Positions 1 to 8,095 of a DNA stretch of 64,000 nucleotides are shown in pieces (the stretch's first letter is position 1; each line of letters starts with the position of its first letter). Location: the NCBI GenBank assembly GCA_040384645.1, contig JAZKIX010000069.1, positions 1 to 64,000 on the forward strand, given 5' to 3'. This stretch comes from JAZKIX01 sp040384645 (lineage in GTDB: Bacteria; Pseudomonadota; Gammaproteobacteria; Burkholderiales; Burkholderiaceae_D). The notes below the pieces were generated by a model. It searched no databases. It worked only from the letters and a program-made list of their open reading frames with translations, and had not been told where the DNA came from. A program made the position numbers and the translations under genes.

Positions 1-141
1 GTCGGCGACCACCTCGAGGGGCTCGCCGCGCTGGAGCCTCACGAGGAGCGACGCGAGATCGGGATCACAGAAGGTCGCCGTCGCGAGCGCCTCGCGTGAT
101 GCCCATTGTTCACGTGCCGCCCATGCGTCGAGCGCGGCCGA
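1..141 (-). other. Foreign-looking open-frame fragment at window edge
   Basis: An open frame on the minus strand runs from just after a TGA at 142-144 to the window edge. It reads like real protein (ALDAWAAREQWASREA, then CDPDLASLLVRLQRGEP), with strongly G/C-ending codons unlike the genes to its right. It overlaps, in another frame, the end of the neighbouring stress-protein gene, whose sequence stops looking like its family just here. I infer a join of unrelated DNA near 135-145, where a GATC lies. I do not recognise the protein. It may be assembly chimerism rather than biology. Confidence 0.35.
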
Positions 142-568
142 TCAATCAGGTCAGGTATGTCGAGTGGATCAAAATCGCGCCAGTCGCCGTCAATGATTTC
201 GCCTTCGCTACGTTCGATTTCTTTAGCGCCAAATGAACGCAAGACATCAAGTGCAGTTTTTTCTTGCGCGGGATCGGCGACGCTGACAGCCACCATCATG
301 CCGGCGTGGCGCTGTTCGCGCGCATTTTCGCCGCCGGCTTCGTCTTCGCCTTTCTCTTTCAATTCGGAAACCACGCCCATCAAAGACCCCANNNNNNNNN
401 NGGCGATTGATCGCGGTCGCCGCCGGTAGGGTACAAGTCATGCTGCCCGGGCGGATTGAGGTAAAAAGAGGTGATTTTTCCTTCGTCAAACTGGGCATCG
501 CGCAAGGCATCCAGCAGATGCGCCACCTGATCCTGTTGCTGTATATGACCGGCAATTATGTGAGCCAT
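39..568 (-). CDS. Glycine-zipper-type general stress protein, broken by gap
   Basis: The N-terminal part (start at 568) reads MAHIIAGHIQQQDQVAHLLD and then FYLNPPGQHDLYPTGGD, the usual opening of betaproteobacterial glycine-zipper stress proteins. After the gap at 392-401 a second frame continues with the family's C-terminal part (GMMVAVSVADPAQEKTALDV, then GDWRDFDPLDIP). The central glycine-zipper membrane segment is absent and was probably lost in the gap. The frame stays open to 39, but the residues after DLIDRP (about 145) no longer look like the family. The role is inferred to be envelope stress; no enzymatic motif is visible. The join of the two halves is an inference. Confidence 0.7.
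392..401. other. Scaffold gap (10 N)
   Basis: Run of ten N inside the stress-protein gene. The real gap is probably longer, since the protein's central segment is missing. Confidence 0.99.
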
Positions 569-700
569 TTTGTGTGCCTCCTTGGGTGATCGGTGAAGTA
601 AGAAATTTGGCGAAAAACGTGGCGAAAATCGGGGCGAGAAGCGTGGAAAGTAGCGTGGAAAGCAGCGTGTCGATAAACGCAGGCTAAACCAAGGCCATTT

Positions 701-1003
701 TCAATTCCTGGATTTGGTCGGCTGGCCTGCGTTTTTAGCCGCTGTTTTAGTGGCTTGCGGCTTGACCTTCACTGCTTTCTCAACTCCGCGCACGCCGCGC
801 AAATCGGTATCGACCATACCGCCCTCCAAATCCAAGGCTGCCTGCTTCATGACAGCGCTAGGAGCATTTGTTTTACCTTGCGGCGCCTCATCGCGTTCGT
901 GCGGCAAGCGTGGCTTGTCATCGTTGGCGACCGGAATCTGGGTATTAACTTGTTGTTCTTTTTGGCCGGCGTCAGTGTCTGTTGTATGGCTAGTCTTGCT
1001 CAT
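701..1003 (-). CDS. Small hydrophilic LPHERDE-type protein, unknown function
   Basis: A 100-residue, very hydrophilic protein without a signal peptide or membrane segment. It has the blocks KPRLPHERDEAPQGK and GMVDTDLRGVRGVEK, which I recall from small conserved proteins of Burkholderiales, followed by a Lys/Ala-rich tail. The start at 1003 is chosen over an upstream in-frame ATG at 1102 because GGAAG lies just before it and the extra residues look non-coding. The function is unknown. It lies next to a stress-type gene, so a stress role is possible but unproven. Confidence 0.75.
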   Translation of the reverse strand: MSKTSHTTDTDAGQKEQQVNTQIPVANDDKPRLPHERDEAPQGKTNAPSAVMKQAALDLEGGMVDTDLRGVRGVEKAVKVKPQATKTAAKNAGQPTKSRN

Positions 1004-1155
1004 GAAAGCTTCCTTTGACTGGTTTCGAATCATGTTCAAAGAGTAGCTTTCTATCGAGCCCGGATATGTAGGACAAAGGCTTGTCTGCTTGGCGGCGGGC
1101 AAGAGCTGTTGCGTCGTGTGGCCGCCGGCAAGCGCTCTTTGGCCGGTTTTAATTG

Positions 1156-1243
1156 AAATAATACTGTCTGGTGTATTTTAAAAGACGCAATTAAAACGTG
1201 CGGGAGAGTGGGTAAATTGGCATATACCCCCTGTTTATTGAAT
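1156..1243 (+). repeat. Three-hairpin dispersed repeat, copy 1 of 7
   Basis: Same architecture as the copies near 27511, 42401, 45466, 50059, 56800 and 59704: an A/T hairpin (AATAC 1160-1164 with GTATT 1173-1177), a middle stem CGCA/TGCG around a conserved AAT-A-AA loop, a GCGGGA stretch, and a third hairpin GGGTA/TACCC followed by CTGTTTATTG. It lies between two minus-strand genes, so unlike most copies it does not follow a plus-strand gene. The rest of 1004-1380 shows nothing else I can support. Confidence 0.8.
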
Positions 1244-1380
1244 GAAAGCCAATCCGCAGGCTTGTTGTCCTGCCGCGTTGGGGGAGTTAATCTACCAAAG
1301 TAAATAAGGCTGATCGGCGCATGACAGCGGACACGCAAAGGTCAAATTGACTTGCGACCCAGTCCAAACTGATTGCTCAC

Positions 1381-1707
1381 TTATTTTTCAGCGTACCGCC
1401 GCATCAAAAAATCGATCCCAAAGCCGTGCCAGAACTCGGGAGACACCATTCCGCTCGACATTCCGCCATGCGCGTATTTTTCGAGTCCAAATGGCTTTTT
1501 CTCGTCAAATTCATGCCCTGTCAGCTTTTCAAAAGATTCTTTAATAAGGGTTAAAAGGCTCATTTCATTATCTGGCAATGGCGAATTGCTGAAGTACTCA
1601 CGCATATCGAACCACAAATACGGATCGCCACGAAACCCCCATTGCGACGGTTCTTCTTTAAAAAGATCACCGATAGTTCGGTATTCATTTACTTTTTTCT
1701 CAGTCAC
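1381..1707 (-). CDS. Hypothetical protein with YAHGGMSSG motif
   Basis: A 108-residue soluble protein with no signal peptide. The N-terminal part reads TIGDLFKEEPSQWGFRGDPY and the C-terminal part has KYAHGGMSSGMVSPEFWH followed by a basic tail. I recall this GGMSSG...PEFW ending in many small bacterial proteins of unknown function, often beside mobile or immunity-type genes. It is followed on the same strand by nothing related; upstream lies another small same-strand gene (1783-2097), so the two may be co-transcribed. The function is not known. Confidence 0.7.
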   Translation of the reverse strand: MTEKKVNEYRTIGDLFKEEPSQWGFRGDPYLWFDMREYFSNSPLPDNEMSLLTLIKESFEKLTGHEFDEKKPFGLEKYAHGGMSSGMVSPEFWHGFGIDFLMRRYAEK

Positions 1708-1782
1708 TGTGATTGCTCTATTCTTACTGACGCATAAGGTTCAGGATAACCAGCGACCTAGCCGCCTGTGTTCATTGCCAAG

Positions 1783-2097
1783 TTAGGCTGCATTTTCGTT
1801 TCCTTCCTTTATCAGCCGCGCGAATTCTCGCACGCTCCGTGCGACAACAATGTTCGCTTGCGTTTTGTGATCCCAATATCGCACCGAGCCATCGCAATGG
1901 TTGAGGAAGAAATTACCGTCGATGTCTGCACCAATAATGCTCGCCTGCTTTTCACGCCACCAAGGTGCATCGAGTGGCCGCCAATCTTCCTCACGGAGCA
2001 GAAGTGCAACAGTTACCTGGCGCCCGTCTGGGAGGGAAACGATGCGACGCCAGAAAAACCGGACTCGAACTTGCTCAAAAATATCTACATGGCTCAT
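1783..2097 (-). CDS. Hypothetical small protein, possible immunity-like fold
   Basis: A 104-residue soluble protein. The C-terminal half, with IIGADIDGNFFLNHCDGSVR followed by YWDHKT and a short helix, resembles the 'nutrient-display' pattern of SMI1/KNR4 (SUKH) immunity-like domains, but the protein is shorter than usual. It lies 75 bp upstream of the GGMSSG protein on the same strand, so the pair could be an operon. No toxin gene is visible nearby, and the immunity idea rests on motif resemblance only. Confidence 0.6.
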   Translation of the reverse strand: MSHVDIFEQVRVRFFWRRIVSLPDGRQVTVALLLREEDWRPLDAPWWREKQASIIGADIDGNFFLNHCDGSVRYWDHKTQANIVVARSVREFARLIKEGNENAA

Positions 2098-2424
2098 GGC
2101 ACCTAATTTTCTTAAATTTTATAAAAATACGTCTATCCCGGCGTTCCAATATATTCAAGATTCTTGCTGCAGAAAGCTTCCCGCCATTCTCTATCCATAA
2201 ATACAGCGCTAACCAACAGAGAAATACGCTATTTCTTCTTTTATAACATTGCAAGACCCGGTTTCCAAGCCACCCACCCTTTTGAACAAGCTACGACGCT
2301 GCATTCACGCTAAAAATTTCAGCCTGATCCGGTTTGACGACAAGCAATACGGCGCATACACTGGCCCACCTTTTTAGCGCACGTTTTTGCTACCAATCCC
2401 ACCACCGCCAGCCACTGATAATCC
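2098..2424. other. Intergenic region, divergent promoters expected
   Basis: A/T-rich spacer of 327 bp between the minus-strand gene ending upstream and cobT. It must hold promoters for both directions, but I see no convincing -35/-10 pair. There is no cobalamin riboswitch: the CCCCCGCAAC core is absent, in contrast to the btuB leader near 43085. Confidence 0.6.
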
Positions 2425-3468
2425 ATGTCATCGCCCCAATCCATCCTCGCCATCCACGATCCACATTGGTCAGCTGCGCTTGACGCTACGATCAATAACA
2501 AGACTAAACCACTGGGCAGCCTTGGCTTGCTGGAGCAGATCGGCAAACAGATTGGCCTGATCCAGCAAAGCACGAGCCCGGTTTTACAGCAGCCGACCAT
2601 CATCGTGTTTGCCGCCGATCACGGCGTGACGGCAGAAAATATTTCGGCCTATCCGCAAAGCGTGACTTGGCAAATGGTTGAAAATTTTCTGGCGCAGGGC
2701 GCCGCGATTAATGTTTTTGCACGGCAAAATAATTGTGGATTGCAGATCGTCGACGCCGGCGTGAACCATGACTTTGGCCCGCGCGACGGTTTGATCGATC
2801 ACAAAATCGGCCCCGGCACCCGCAATTTTGCGCAAGAGCCCGCCATGAGCCAGGCGCAATGCGCGGCTGCGTTGCAGGCCGGGCGGGACTTGGTGGCAGC
2901 GTTGACCGGCAATGTGATCGGCTTTGGCGAAATGGGCATCGGCAATACCACGGCCGCGGCGGCCTTGATGCACAAGCTGACGCAGATCCCGGTGGCGCAA
3001 TGCGTCGGCGCCGGCACCGGTCTGAACGCTGAGGGCATCCGCCGCAAGCAAGCCGTGATCGAACAAGCGGTGGCGCGACATGCCGATGCGAACGAAGCGT
3101 TGGAGGTGCTGGCCACCTTTGGCGGGTTTGAAATCGCGATGATGGTCGGCGCCATGCTGAGCGCTGCCGAGCGGCGCATGGTGCTGCTGATCGATGGCTT
3201 TATCGTCACCAGTGCATTGCTGGTCGCGGCCAACATGCAGCCGGCGATTCTTGATTATTGTGTGTTTTCACATTGCTCCGACGAGCGTGGCCATCAGCAA
3301 ATGCTGGCCTATCTAGGCGCGCAACCGGTCTTGCAACTTGGCTTGCGCCTGGGCGAAGGCAGCGGTTGCGCCCTAGTCTTGCCTCTGGTGCAGGCAGCGG
3401 TCAATTTCATGACGCAGATGGCGACTTTTGCCTCGGCCCAAGTGAGTGAAAAATCGAGCCAAACTTAA
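2425..3468 (+). CDS. cobT: Nicotinate-nucleotide--dimethylbenzimidazole phosphoribosyltransferase
   Basis: Cytoplasmic enzyme of the cobalamin lower-ligand branch; it transfers the phosphoribosyl group of nicotinate mononucleotide to 5,6-dimethylbenzimidazole to give alpha-ribazole phosphate. At 347 residues it has the normal family length. Visible family blocks are IVFAADHGVTAENISAYP (about 60-77), GFGEMGIGNTTAAAAL (about 167-182) and the C-terminal GLRLGEGSGCALVLPL, which holds the catalytic-region glutamate. It opens a three-gene plus-strand operon with cobS 14 bp downstream and cobC after it. The ribosome site before the ATG is weak. Confidence 0.96.
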   Translation: MSSPQSILAIHDPHWSAALDATINNKTKPLGSLGLLEQIGKQIGLIQQSTSPVLQQPTIIVFAADHGVTAENISAYPQSVTWQMVENFLAQGAAINVFARQNNCGLQIVDAGVNHDFGPRDGLIDHKIGPGTRNFAQEPAMSQAQCAAALQAGRDLVAALTGNVIGFGEMGIGNTTAAAALMHKLTQIPVAQCVGAGTGLNAEGIRRKQAVIEQAVARHADANEALEVLATFGGFEIAMMVGAMLSAAERRMVLLIDGFIVTSALLVAANMQPAILDYCVFSHCSDERGHQQMLAYLGAQPVLQLGLRLGEGSGCALVLPLVQAAVNFMTQMATFASAQVSEKSSQT

Positions 3469-3482
3469 AACCGGAACCTGGC

Positions 3483-4289
3483 GTGACCGCTCCATTGCTG
3501 CAGCCGGCGCTATACCAGCTCAGGCTGTTTTTCATCGCCCTGCAATTTTTTACACGCTTGCCGATTCCGCGCTGGGTCGGCTTTGATCCCGCATGGCTGC
3601 ATCATGCCGCGCGTTATTTTCCAGCGGTCGGCATCGTGGTTGGCGCGGTGGCTGCCGGCGTTTATTGGCTGGCTGCGCTGTTGTGGTCACCGGCGATTGC
3701 GGTGCTGTTATCGACTGCGGCCGGTATTTACCTGACCGGCGCCTTCCATGAAGACGGCTTGGCCGATATGTGCGACGGCTTCGGTGGCGGCAGCACGCCA
3801 GCGCGCGTGCTGGAAATCATGCAGGACTCGCGCATCGGTGCCTACGGCGCCATCGGCATCGTCTTAATGCTGGGATTGAAATGCGTGGCCTTGGGCAGTT
3901 TGCCAACTGCCAGCGTGGTGCCTGCCTTGTTGATCGCGCATCCGCTGTCACGCTTGGCAGCGGTGAGCTTGATCTGGCGCATGGCCTATGCAAAGGCGCA
4001 AGGCAAGGCCAAACCGCTGGCGCAAACCATGTCCAATCTTGAATTTTTGATCGCTGCCAGCACGGTCGGCATAGTGGTGCTGGTGGTGTTGTATTGTGGC
4101 GCGATGGTGTGGGGTGTAGTGATGGCTGGCAGTGCGGCTGCTTTGATCGCGACGTGCTGGCTGGCGCGCAAATGTGTGGTGCGGATTGGCGGTTTTACCG
4201 GTGATTGCTTAGGCGCGGTGCAGCAAGTGGCCGAGCTGGCTTTTTACCTCGGCATGCTGGCGGCGATGCGCTGGCTACCGTTGCTGTGA
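3483..4289 (+). CDS. cobS: Adenosylcobinamide-GDP ribazoletransferase (cobalamin synthase)
   Basis: Integral inner-membrane enzyme joining adenosylcobinamide-GDP and alpha-ribazole (phosphate), the last assembly step of cobalamin. The 268 residues are mostly hydrophobic with several membrane segments. The family motif GAFHEDGLADMCDGFGGG, with its metal-binding acidic residues, sits at about 82-99. It starts with GTG, 14 bp after the cobT stop. The product of cobT feeds this step and the phosphatase encoded next works on the same substrate line, so the operon is functionally coherent. Confidence 0.95.
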   Translation: MTAPLLQPALYQLRLFFIALQFFTRLPIPRWVGFDPAWLHHAARYFPAVGIVVGAVAAGVYWLAALLWSPAIAVLLSTAAGIYLTGAFHEDGLADMCDGFGGGSTPARVLEIMQDSRIGAYGAIGIVLMLGLKCVALGSLPTASVVPALLIAHPLSRLAAVSLIWRMAYAKAQGKAKPLAQTMSNLEFLIAASTVGIVVLVVLYCGAMVWGVVMAGSAAALIATCWLARKCVVRIGGFTGDCLGAVQQVAELAFYLGMLAAMRWLPLL

Positions 4290-4302
4290 TGGTGTACTAA
4301 CG

Positions 4303-4887
4303 ATGCGGCTTTATCTGGTGCGCCACGGTCAGCCAGAGGTCGCCGCCGGCGTCTGTTACGGCCGTACCGATCTCGCGGTGTCGGCGCGGGAACAAGACCG
4401 TGTGCTCTCTAATCTCGCGCGGCAAGTGCCTGCGGCCTTGCTTGCAAGCGCGCCGATTTTTTCCAGCCCTTTGCAACGTTGTGCCAGTCTGGCGCAGGCT
4501 TTGTCGGCGCAATGGGGATGCGGTCCGGTGCAGTTGGATGCACGTTTGGCTGAGCTCGATTTCGGCCGCTGGGAAATGCAGGCCTGGGATGCAATCGACC
4601 GCGGCGAAATCGACGCCTGGAGCGCAGATCTGGTCGATTACCAGCCGGGCGGAGGCGAAAGCGTATTGCAGATGGCGGCAAGGGTGCAGGCATTTTCGCT
4701 GGCCTTGAAAGCCCAGCAATTGCCGTCAGCCATTGTCATTGCCCATGCCGGCACCATGCGTTTACTGTCGGCAGCGCGGCGAGCGGCCGATTTGCGCGAA
4801 ATGGCGTTAAAGGCTGCCCGCACGCCGCATGCGATTGCGTATGGTGGTGTGCTGGGGTACTGTAAGGATTCATGTGTAACTGAGTAG
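4303..4887 (+). CDS. cobC: Alpha-ribazole phosphatase (histidine phosphatase family)
   Basis: Removes the 5'-phosphate of alpha-ribazole phosphate or of cobalamin phosphate. The N-terminal phosphoglycerate-mutase signature LVRHGQPE (residues 4-11) contains the phospho-acceptor histidine. ELDFGRWE (about 84-91) gives the acid, and VIAHAGTMR (about 144-152) the second histidine. 194 residues is the usual length. It lies 13 bp after cobS, so it is co-transcribed. The assignment among histidine phosphatases rests on this context. No terminator hairpin with a T-run follows. Confidence 0.92.
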   Translation: MRLYLVRHGQPEVAAGVCYGRTDLAVSAREQDRVLSNLARQVPAALLASAPIFSSPLQRCASLAQALSAQWGCGPVQLDARLAELDFGRWEMQAWDAIDRGEIDAWSADLVDYQPGGGESVLQMAARVQAFSLALKAQQLPSAIVIAHAGTMRLLSAARRAADLREMALKAARTPHAIAYGGVLGYCKDSCVTE

Positions 4888-5128
4888 GTGTTAAAAAGTC
4901 ATCAAATCTAGGGCTTTCTTCACTACTGTATAACCGGAACCGCTCCAGGGCAGCGGCTCAGTTGCATATTGGCGGATACGTGAGTTCATAATATTCTTTG
5001 CTCCGGGAAAAAGAACCTGCAACCTTGTTATTAGGATTCTAGTAGAACGGTTCACGATCTTATGGCGATATCGGATAAATGGTTGAATGGCCCACGCTCA
5101 ATACACGAGCCCATGCGTGAGGCGCTAG
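4888..5128. other. Intergenic region before the MITE
   Basis: No convincing gene. A short open stretch beginning with an ATG at about 5060 (MAISDKWLNGPRSIHEPM) runs into the MITE and stops there. It could be the N-terminal remnant of a gene cut by the insertion, but is too short to name. Confidence 0.4.
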
Positions 5129-5226
5129 GGAAGCACTGATTTATTCGTATTTGTAAAGTCGCGACCTTATGAATCATGGTCTTACGCGTTGCGCCGCGAT
5201 GAAAACATGAATAAATCAGCGCTTTC
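5129..5226. mobile_element. MITE-like element with 23-bp inverted ends and CTAG duplication
   Basis: The left end GGAAGCACTGATTTATTC (from 5129) and the right end, read in reverse complement from 5226, GAAAGCGCTGATTTATTC, pair over 23 positions with 4 mismatches. Both ends are directly flanked by CTAG (5125-5128 and 5227-5230), a target duplication of the YTAR type known for IS5-family elements. The 98-bp interior has no coding capacity, so this would be a non-autonomous element mobilised in trans. The right CTAG contains the stop codon of the neighbouring minus-strand gene. Confidence 0.75.
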
Positions 5227-5619
5227 CTAGGAGATCCCATAAACATCGAGTAGATTTTCTGCGGCTTGGTTCATTGCTGTGGCAATTTGAGGATCTTGTT
5301 CCATGACGTGCTGGATTTCGTCGACCATTTGATAAAACGTGGGGTCATTGATCAGCGCATCGCCAAATTGGGCCAGCAAAACTGATTCGAGAAAAATCCT
5401 GAATGCTTTCCTACCTCGTTTAGGATCGTCCGGATCCAATGCTTTCACGCGTTGTGCAATCAGACTATCGATCTGAGTGCCTTGAGCCGCTTTGGCCATG
5501 TCGCTTTTGCTGGTGTCGCGCTTGTGCGCAACACGGGATGCGGTATCGGCTTTGACCCGTGACGCCATTTCGGCGCGTAATGTGGCGACAATTTGAGAAA
5601 TGCTGACGATACCTGACAT
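5227..5619 (-). CDS. Unknown soluble protein at the end of the flagellar operon
   Basis: A 130-residue, mostly helical and charged protein without a signal peptide or membrane segment. The N-terminal part is rich in Lys/Arg/Ala (IVATLRAEMASRVKADTAS) and the C-terminal part in acidic and amide residues. I do not recognise the family. It begins 56 bp after fliA on the same strand with AAGGGA before its ATG, so it is the last gene of the flagellar transcript. An export-chaperone or regulator role is conceivable but not shown. Its TAG stop lies in the target duplication of a MITE. Confidence 0.7.
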   Translation of the reverse strand: MSGIVSISQIVATLRAEMASRVKADTASRVAHKRDTSKSDMAKAAQGTQIDSLIAQRVKALDPDDPKRGRKAFRIFLESVLLAQFGDALINDPTFYQMVDEIQHVMEQDPQIATAMNQAAENLLDVYGIS

Positions 5620-5675
5620 GGCACAATTCCCTTCAATGTGATTCTAAGATTGGTGCACTGTTGAGTTAGGTCACA

Positions 5676-6434
5676 TTACCATGCAAGATCGCACGTTTTG
5701 ACTGCGTTGACATGATGGCGCAGTAACTCTAGCGCCTGTCGGTGATTTTGCGAGACCCGTCCTTTGGTCACACCCAGGATATTGGCAATGACGTGAAACG
5801 GCATTTGATGAAGGTAATGGTACTTTATAATCAATTTTTCCCGTTGCGGCAAGTTCTCAACGAGAGCCCGGATTGTCGTTTGCAGCTGCCGCAGTTCCAA
5901 GCCGCTGTATTGGTTTTCGGCAACAAAAGCATCCTCGCCAACATGGCTCGTCTGGTCGTCCAGTAGGTAACCCAACGCAAGTCCAACGGCCACCTCGGCA
6001 AGCTGTTGAAACACATCCTTGTCTGTCTGCTCTAGCGCGATCTTACCCGAGTCCCGTCGTTCGTCGAGCAAGCGCTTGCGCGCAGAAATTTGTTCGCGCT
6101 TTTCGCTCAGGTGTGCAAGACCGTTCATCACGGCACCATGGATACGATGGGCAGCAAAGCTCTTGAACAGAACCCCTCTGCCGAGATCGTAGCGGTCCAC
6201 TGCTTCGATCAAGCCTACCGCGGCAAATTGAAAGTACTCGCAAAACTCCTGGTCAAGGTCGATCCTGCCACGGTAGAGCTTGGCCGCGAGGATACGGGAA
6301 AAGGGCAGGTAATTCTCGATCAAGCGTTCACGCGCCTGTGCATCGCCGCGCGCCGCCGCTTCCCAGAGAACGGTTTCATCTGTAGGGGCTAGCACGATGC
6401 TCGTGTCAAGTTTGCACCGGTACGCGATACTCAT
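5676..6434 (-). CDS. fliA: Flagellar sigma factor (sigma-28 type)
   Basis: A 252-residue sigma-70 family factor without region 1, as usual for FliA. Region 2 runs over about 35-110 (NYLPFSRILAAKLYRGR, then AAVGLIEAVDRYDLGRG), and region 4 has the helix-turn-helix VIANILGVTKGRVSQNHRQA near 215-235. It would direct RNA polymerase to late flagellar promoters. Here it closes a minus-strand operon of hook-basal-body genes and carries no filament or motor gene beside it, so its targets must lie outside the window. It is divergent from textbook FliA, typical of second or lateral flagellar systems. Confidence 0.88.
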   Translation of the reverse strand: MSIAYRCKLDTSIVLAPTDETVLWEAAARGDAQARERLIENYLPFSRILAAKLYRGRIDLDQEFCEYFQFAAVGLIEAVDRYDLGRGVLFKSFAAHRIHGAVMNGLAHLSEKREQISARKRLLDERRDSGKIALEQTDKDVFQQLAEVAVGLALGYLLDDQTSHVGEDAFVAENQYSGLELRQLQTTIRALVENLPQREKLIIKYHYLHQMPFHVIANILGVTKGRVSQNHRQALELLRHHVNAVKTCDLAW

Positions 6435-6455
6435 TGATGGCGACGCGGACGCACG

Positions 6456-7235
6456 TTATTGGAATGTGCCCAGTAGAGCCCGAATCACAAGATTCCAGCC
6501 GTCGATCAACACGAACATCAATATTTTAAGCGGCAACGAAATGGTAACCGGCGGCACCATCATCATGCCAAGCGCCATCAAAATAGTTGAAACAATCAAG
6601 TCGATCAGGACGAAGGGAAGAAAGATCACGAAGCCGATCTGAAATGCGGCGCGTAATTCCGACAACATGAATGCCGGGATCAACTGCGCTGTGGCAATAT
6701 CATCAATCGTTTTCGGTTCCGGACTTTTGGAAATTTCCACCATCAATTGCAGATCCTGTTCACGTGTCTGACGCACCATGAAATCGCGGATCGGTATCAA
6801 AGCGGTATCAAAGGCGGGTCCTGCCGCCATCTTGCCCTCCATGAAAGGTTGGAAGGCTTGCACATTGACCTGCGTCAAAACCGGCGACATCGTAAATAAG
6901 GTGAGAAACAAGGCCAAACTGATTAACACTGTGTTGGGCGGTGTCTCGGGCATACCGATCGCGTGGCGCAGCATCGACAGCACGATAATGGTGCGAATGA
7001 AGGACGTGACCGACATGAGGAGGGCAGGAGCCAGGCTCAGGACGGTCAAGCCCAACAAAATCTTGAGCGCAGCGGACACTTGTTCCNNNNNNNNNNCACT
7101 ACCACTTACCAGACGTACGTCCACGCCCGGTAGCGAAACGAGGTTGCTGGTGGCAGCGTAACAGCCGGCGGTCATTCCCAACAGACATAACAATACAGCG
7201 CCACTAAACACGGTCTTACATGAGGGCTTATGCAT
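6456..7235 (-). CDS. fliP: Flagellar export-gate protein FliP, with small gap
   Basis: Core subunit of the flagellar type III export gate in the inner membrane. A cleavable N-terminal signal is followed by the family block with PALLMSVTSFIRTIIVLSML, then GMPETPPNTVLISLALFLTL and two further membrane helices at the C-terminus. A 10-N gap (7087-7096) removes a few residues before the first conserved helix, in a region that is variable in the family; the frame is kept across it. The start overlaps the fliO stop by a few bases, showing translational coupling. Confidence 0.95.
   Translation of the reverse strand: MHKPSCKTVFSGAVLLCLLGMTAGCYAATSNLVSLPGVDVRLVSGSXXXXEQVSAALKILLGLTVLSLAPALLMSVTSFIRTIIVLSMLRHAIGMPETPPNTVLISLALFLTLFTMSPVLTQVNVQAFQPFMEGKMAAGPAFDTALIPIRDFMVRQTREQDLQLMVEISKSPEPKTIDDIATAQLIPAFMLSELRAAFQIGFVIFLPFVLIDLIVSTILMALGMMMVPPVTISLPLKILMFVLIDGWNLVIRALLGTFQ
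7087..7096. other. Scaffold gap (10 N)
   Basis: Ten N near the N-terminal coding part of fliP; little sequence seems to be lost. Confidence 0.99.
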
Positions 7236-7719
7236 TGACGGGTCCTTGACCGCTACTTTGCGCTGGTGTTGTTGTCAGTGTTTCAGGCGAACTGCAAATC
7301 AACAGCTGGACGCCTTGCTCACTTTCTGCCAGCAAGATCTCCTGCCCTTGATACTCGACGACGTAGAGCATGCTGCGTTTGCCAAGCCGGATCGCGTCGA
7401 CCGTGCGTACCCGGCGTGCGTTTCCAAGTGGCCCGCCTTTGATCGCGCCAAACCGCTTGAGCCCGATCGCGATACCATACGCGGCCAGCCCAACCAGTAC
7501 CAGTGCGGCCAAGCTTTGGTAGGCCAGCGTGTCAATGGATTGTTTTTCTTGCTTGAAAGGAATGGCGCTATGCGGTGTATCACCGGGTGCTTTGGCAAGC
7601 ACGCCAACTTCACTGCTCGCTGTCCGCACAGGCTCTGCAGCCGCCTGCACCAGGACGGGTACGGCGACCGCCAGGCAGAGCAAAAGCCAAACTATCGAGG
7701 AACGCACCAAGTTCATCAA
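7228..7719 (-). CDS. fliO: Flagellar export accessory protein FliO
   Basis: A 163-residue membrane protein that helps FliP assemble. It has an N-terminal signal or anchor (SIVWLLLCLAVAVPVLVQAA), one further membrane helix (LAALVLVGLAAYGIAIGL, about 70-88), then the small cytoplasmic FliO domain with RVRTVDAIRLGKRSMLYVV and ILLAESEQGVQLL. It overlaps fliN upstream by four bases (7716-7719) and fliP downstream, as in most fliMNOP operons. Confidence 0.9.
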   Translation of the reverse strand: MMNLVRSSIVWLLLCLAVAVPVLVQAAAEPVRTASSEVGVLAKAPGDTPHSAIPFKQEKQSIDTLAYQSLAALVLVGLAAYGIAIGLKRFGAIKGGPLGNARRVRTVDAIRLGKRSMLYVVEYQGQEILLAESEQGVQLLICSSPETLTTTPAQSSGQGPVNA

Positions 7720-8045
7720 TGACCGGCCTTCGGCAATTCGGTGATGCGTACACCGAAGTTATCGTCGATGGCAACGAGCTGGCCACGTGCGACGATATTG
7801 CCATCGAGCAGTACATCAACAGGCGTATCGATGGCGGCGTCCAGCTTCAGGAGATGGTCTTCTTTCATGTGCATCAACTCATTGACGCTCACGGTAGTTT
7901 CACCGACCCGAATGGTAAGCTTGACCTTCACATTTTTAATAACGTCAAGGTTTCCACTAAGTATGGATGCGCCTTCTCTTCCCGTTGAATGTAGCTCGGG
8001 TAGCTCGATGACTTGGGCGGATGATTTTACAATGCTGTCATTCAT
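7716..8045 (-). CDS. fliN: Flagellar C-ring protein FliN
   Basis: A 109-residue protein with the SpoA (surface presentation of antigens) domain over about 35-105: VKVKLTIRVGETTVSVNELM, then LDAAIDTPVDVLLDGNIVAR. FliN forms the base of the cytoplasmic ring and docks FliH-FliI. The N-terminal extension is short. It lies 50 bp after the FliM-like gene and overlaps fliO. The length is near the family minimum but the domain is complete. Confidence 0.94.
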   Translation of the reverse strand: MNDSIVKSSAQVIELPELHSTGREGASILSGNLDVIKNVKVKLTIRVGETTVSVNELMHMKEDHLLKLDAAIDTPVDVLLDGNIVARGQLVAIDDNFGVRITELPKAGH

Positions 8046-8095
8046 ATCTCTTCATTCCTCAGTATTGGGTTCATATTTTCCGGTGCTTGGCGCAA

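Noticed and set aside
2400..2424. GCCACTG just before cobT as part of a cobalamin riboswitch
   Set aside because: The conserved CCCCCGCAAC core and B12 box are missing in the 300 bp upstream; a short match alone is chance.
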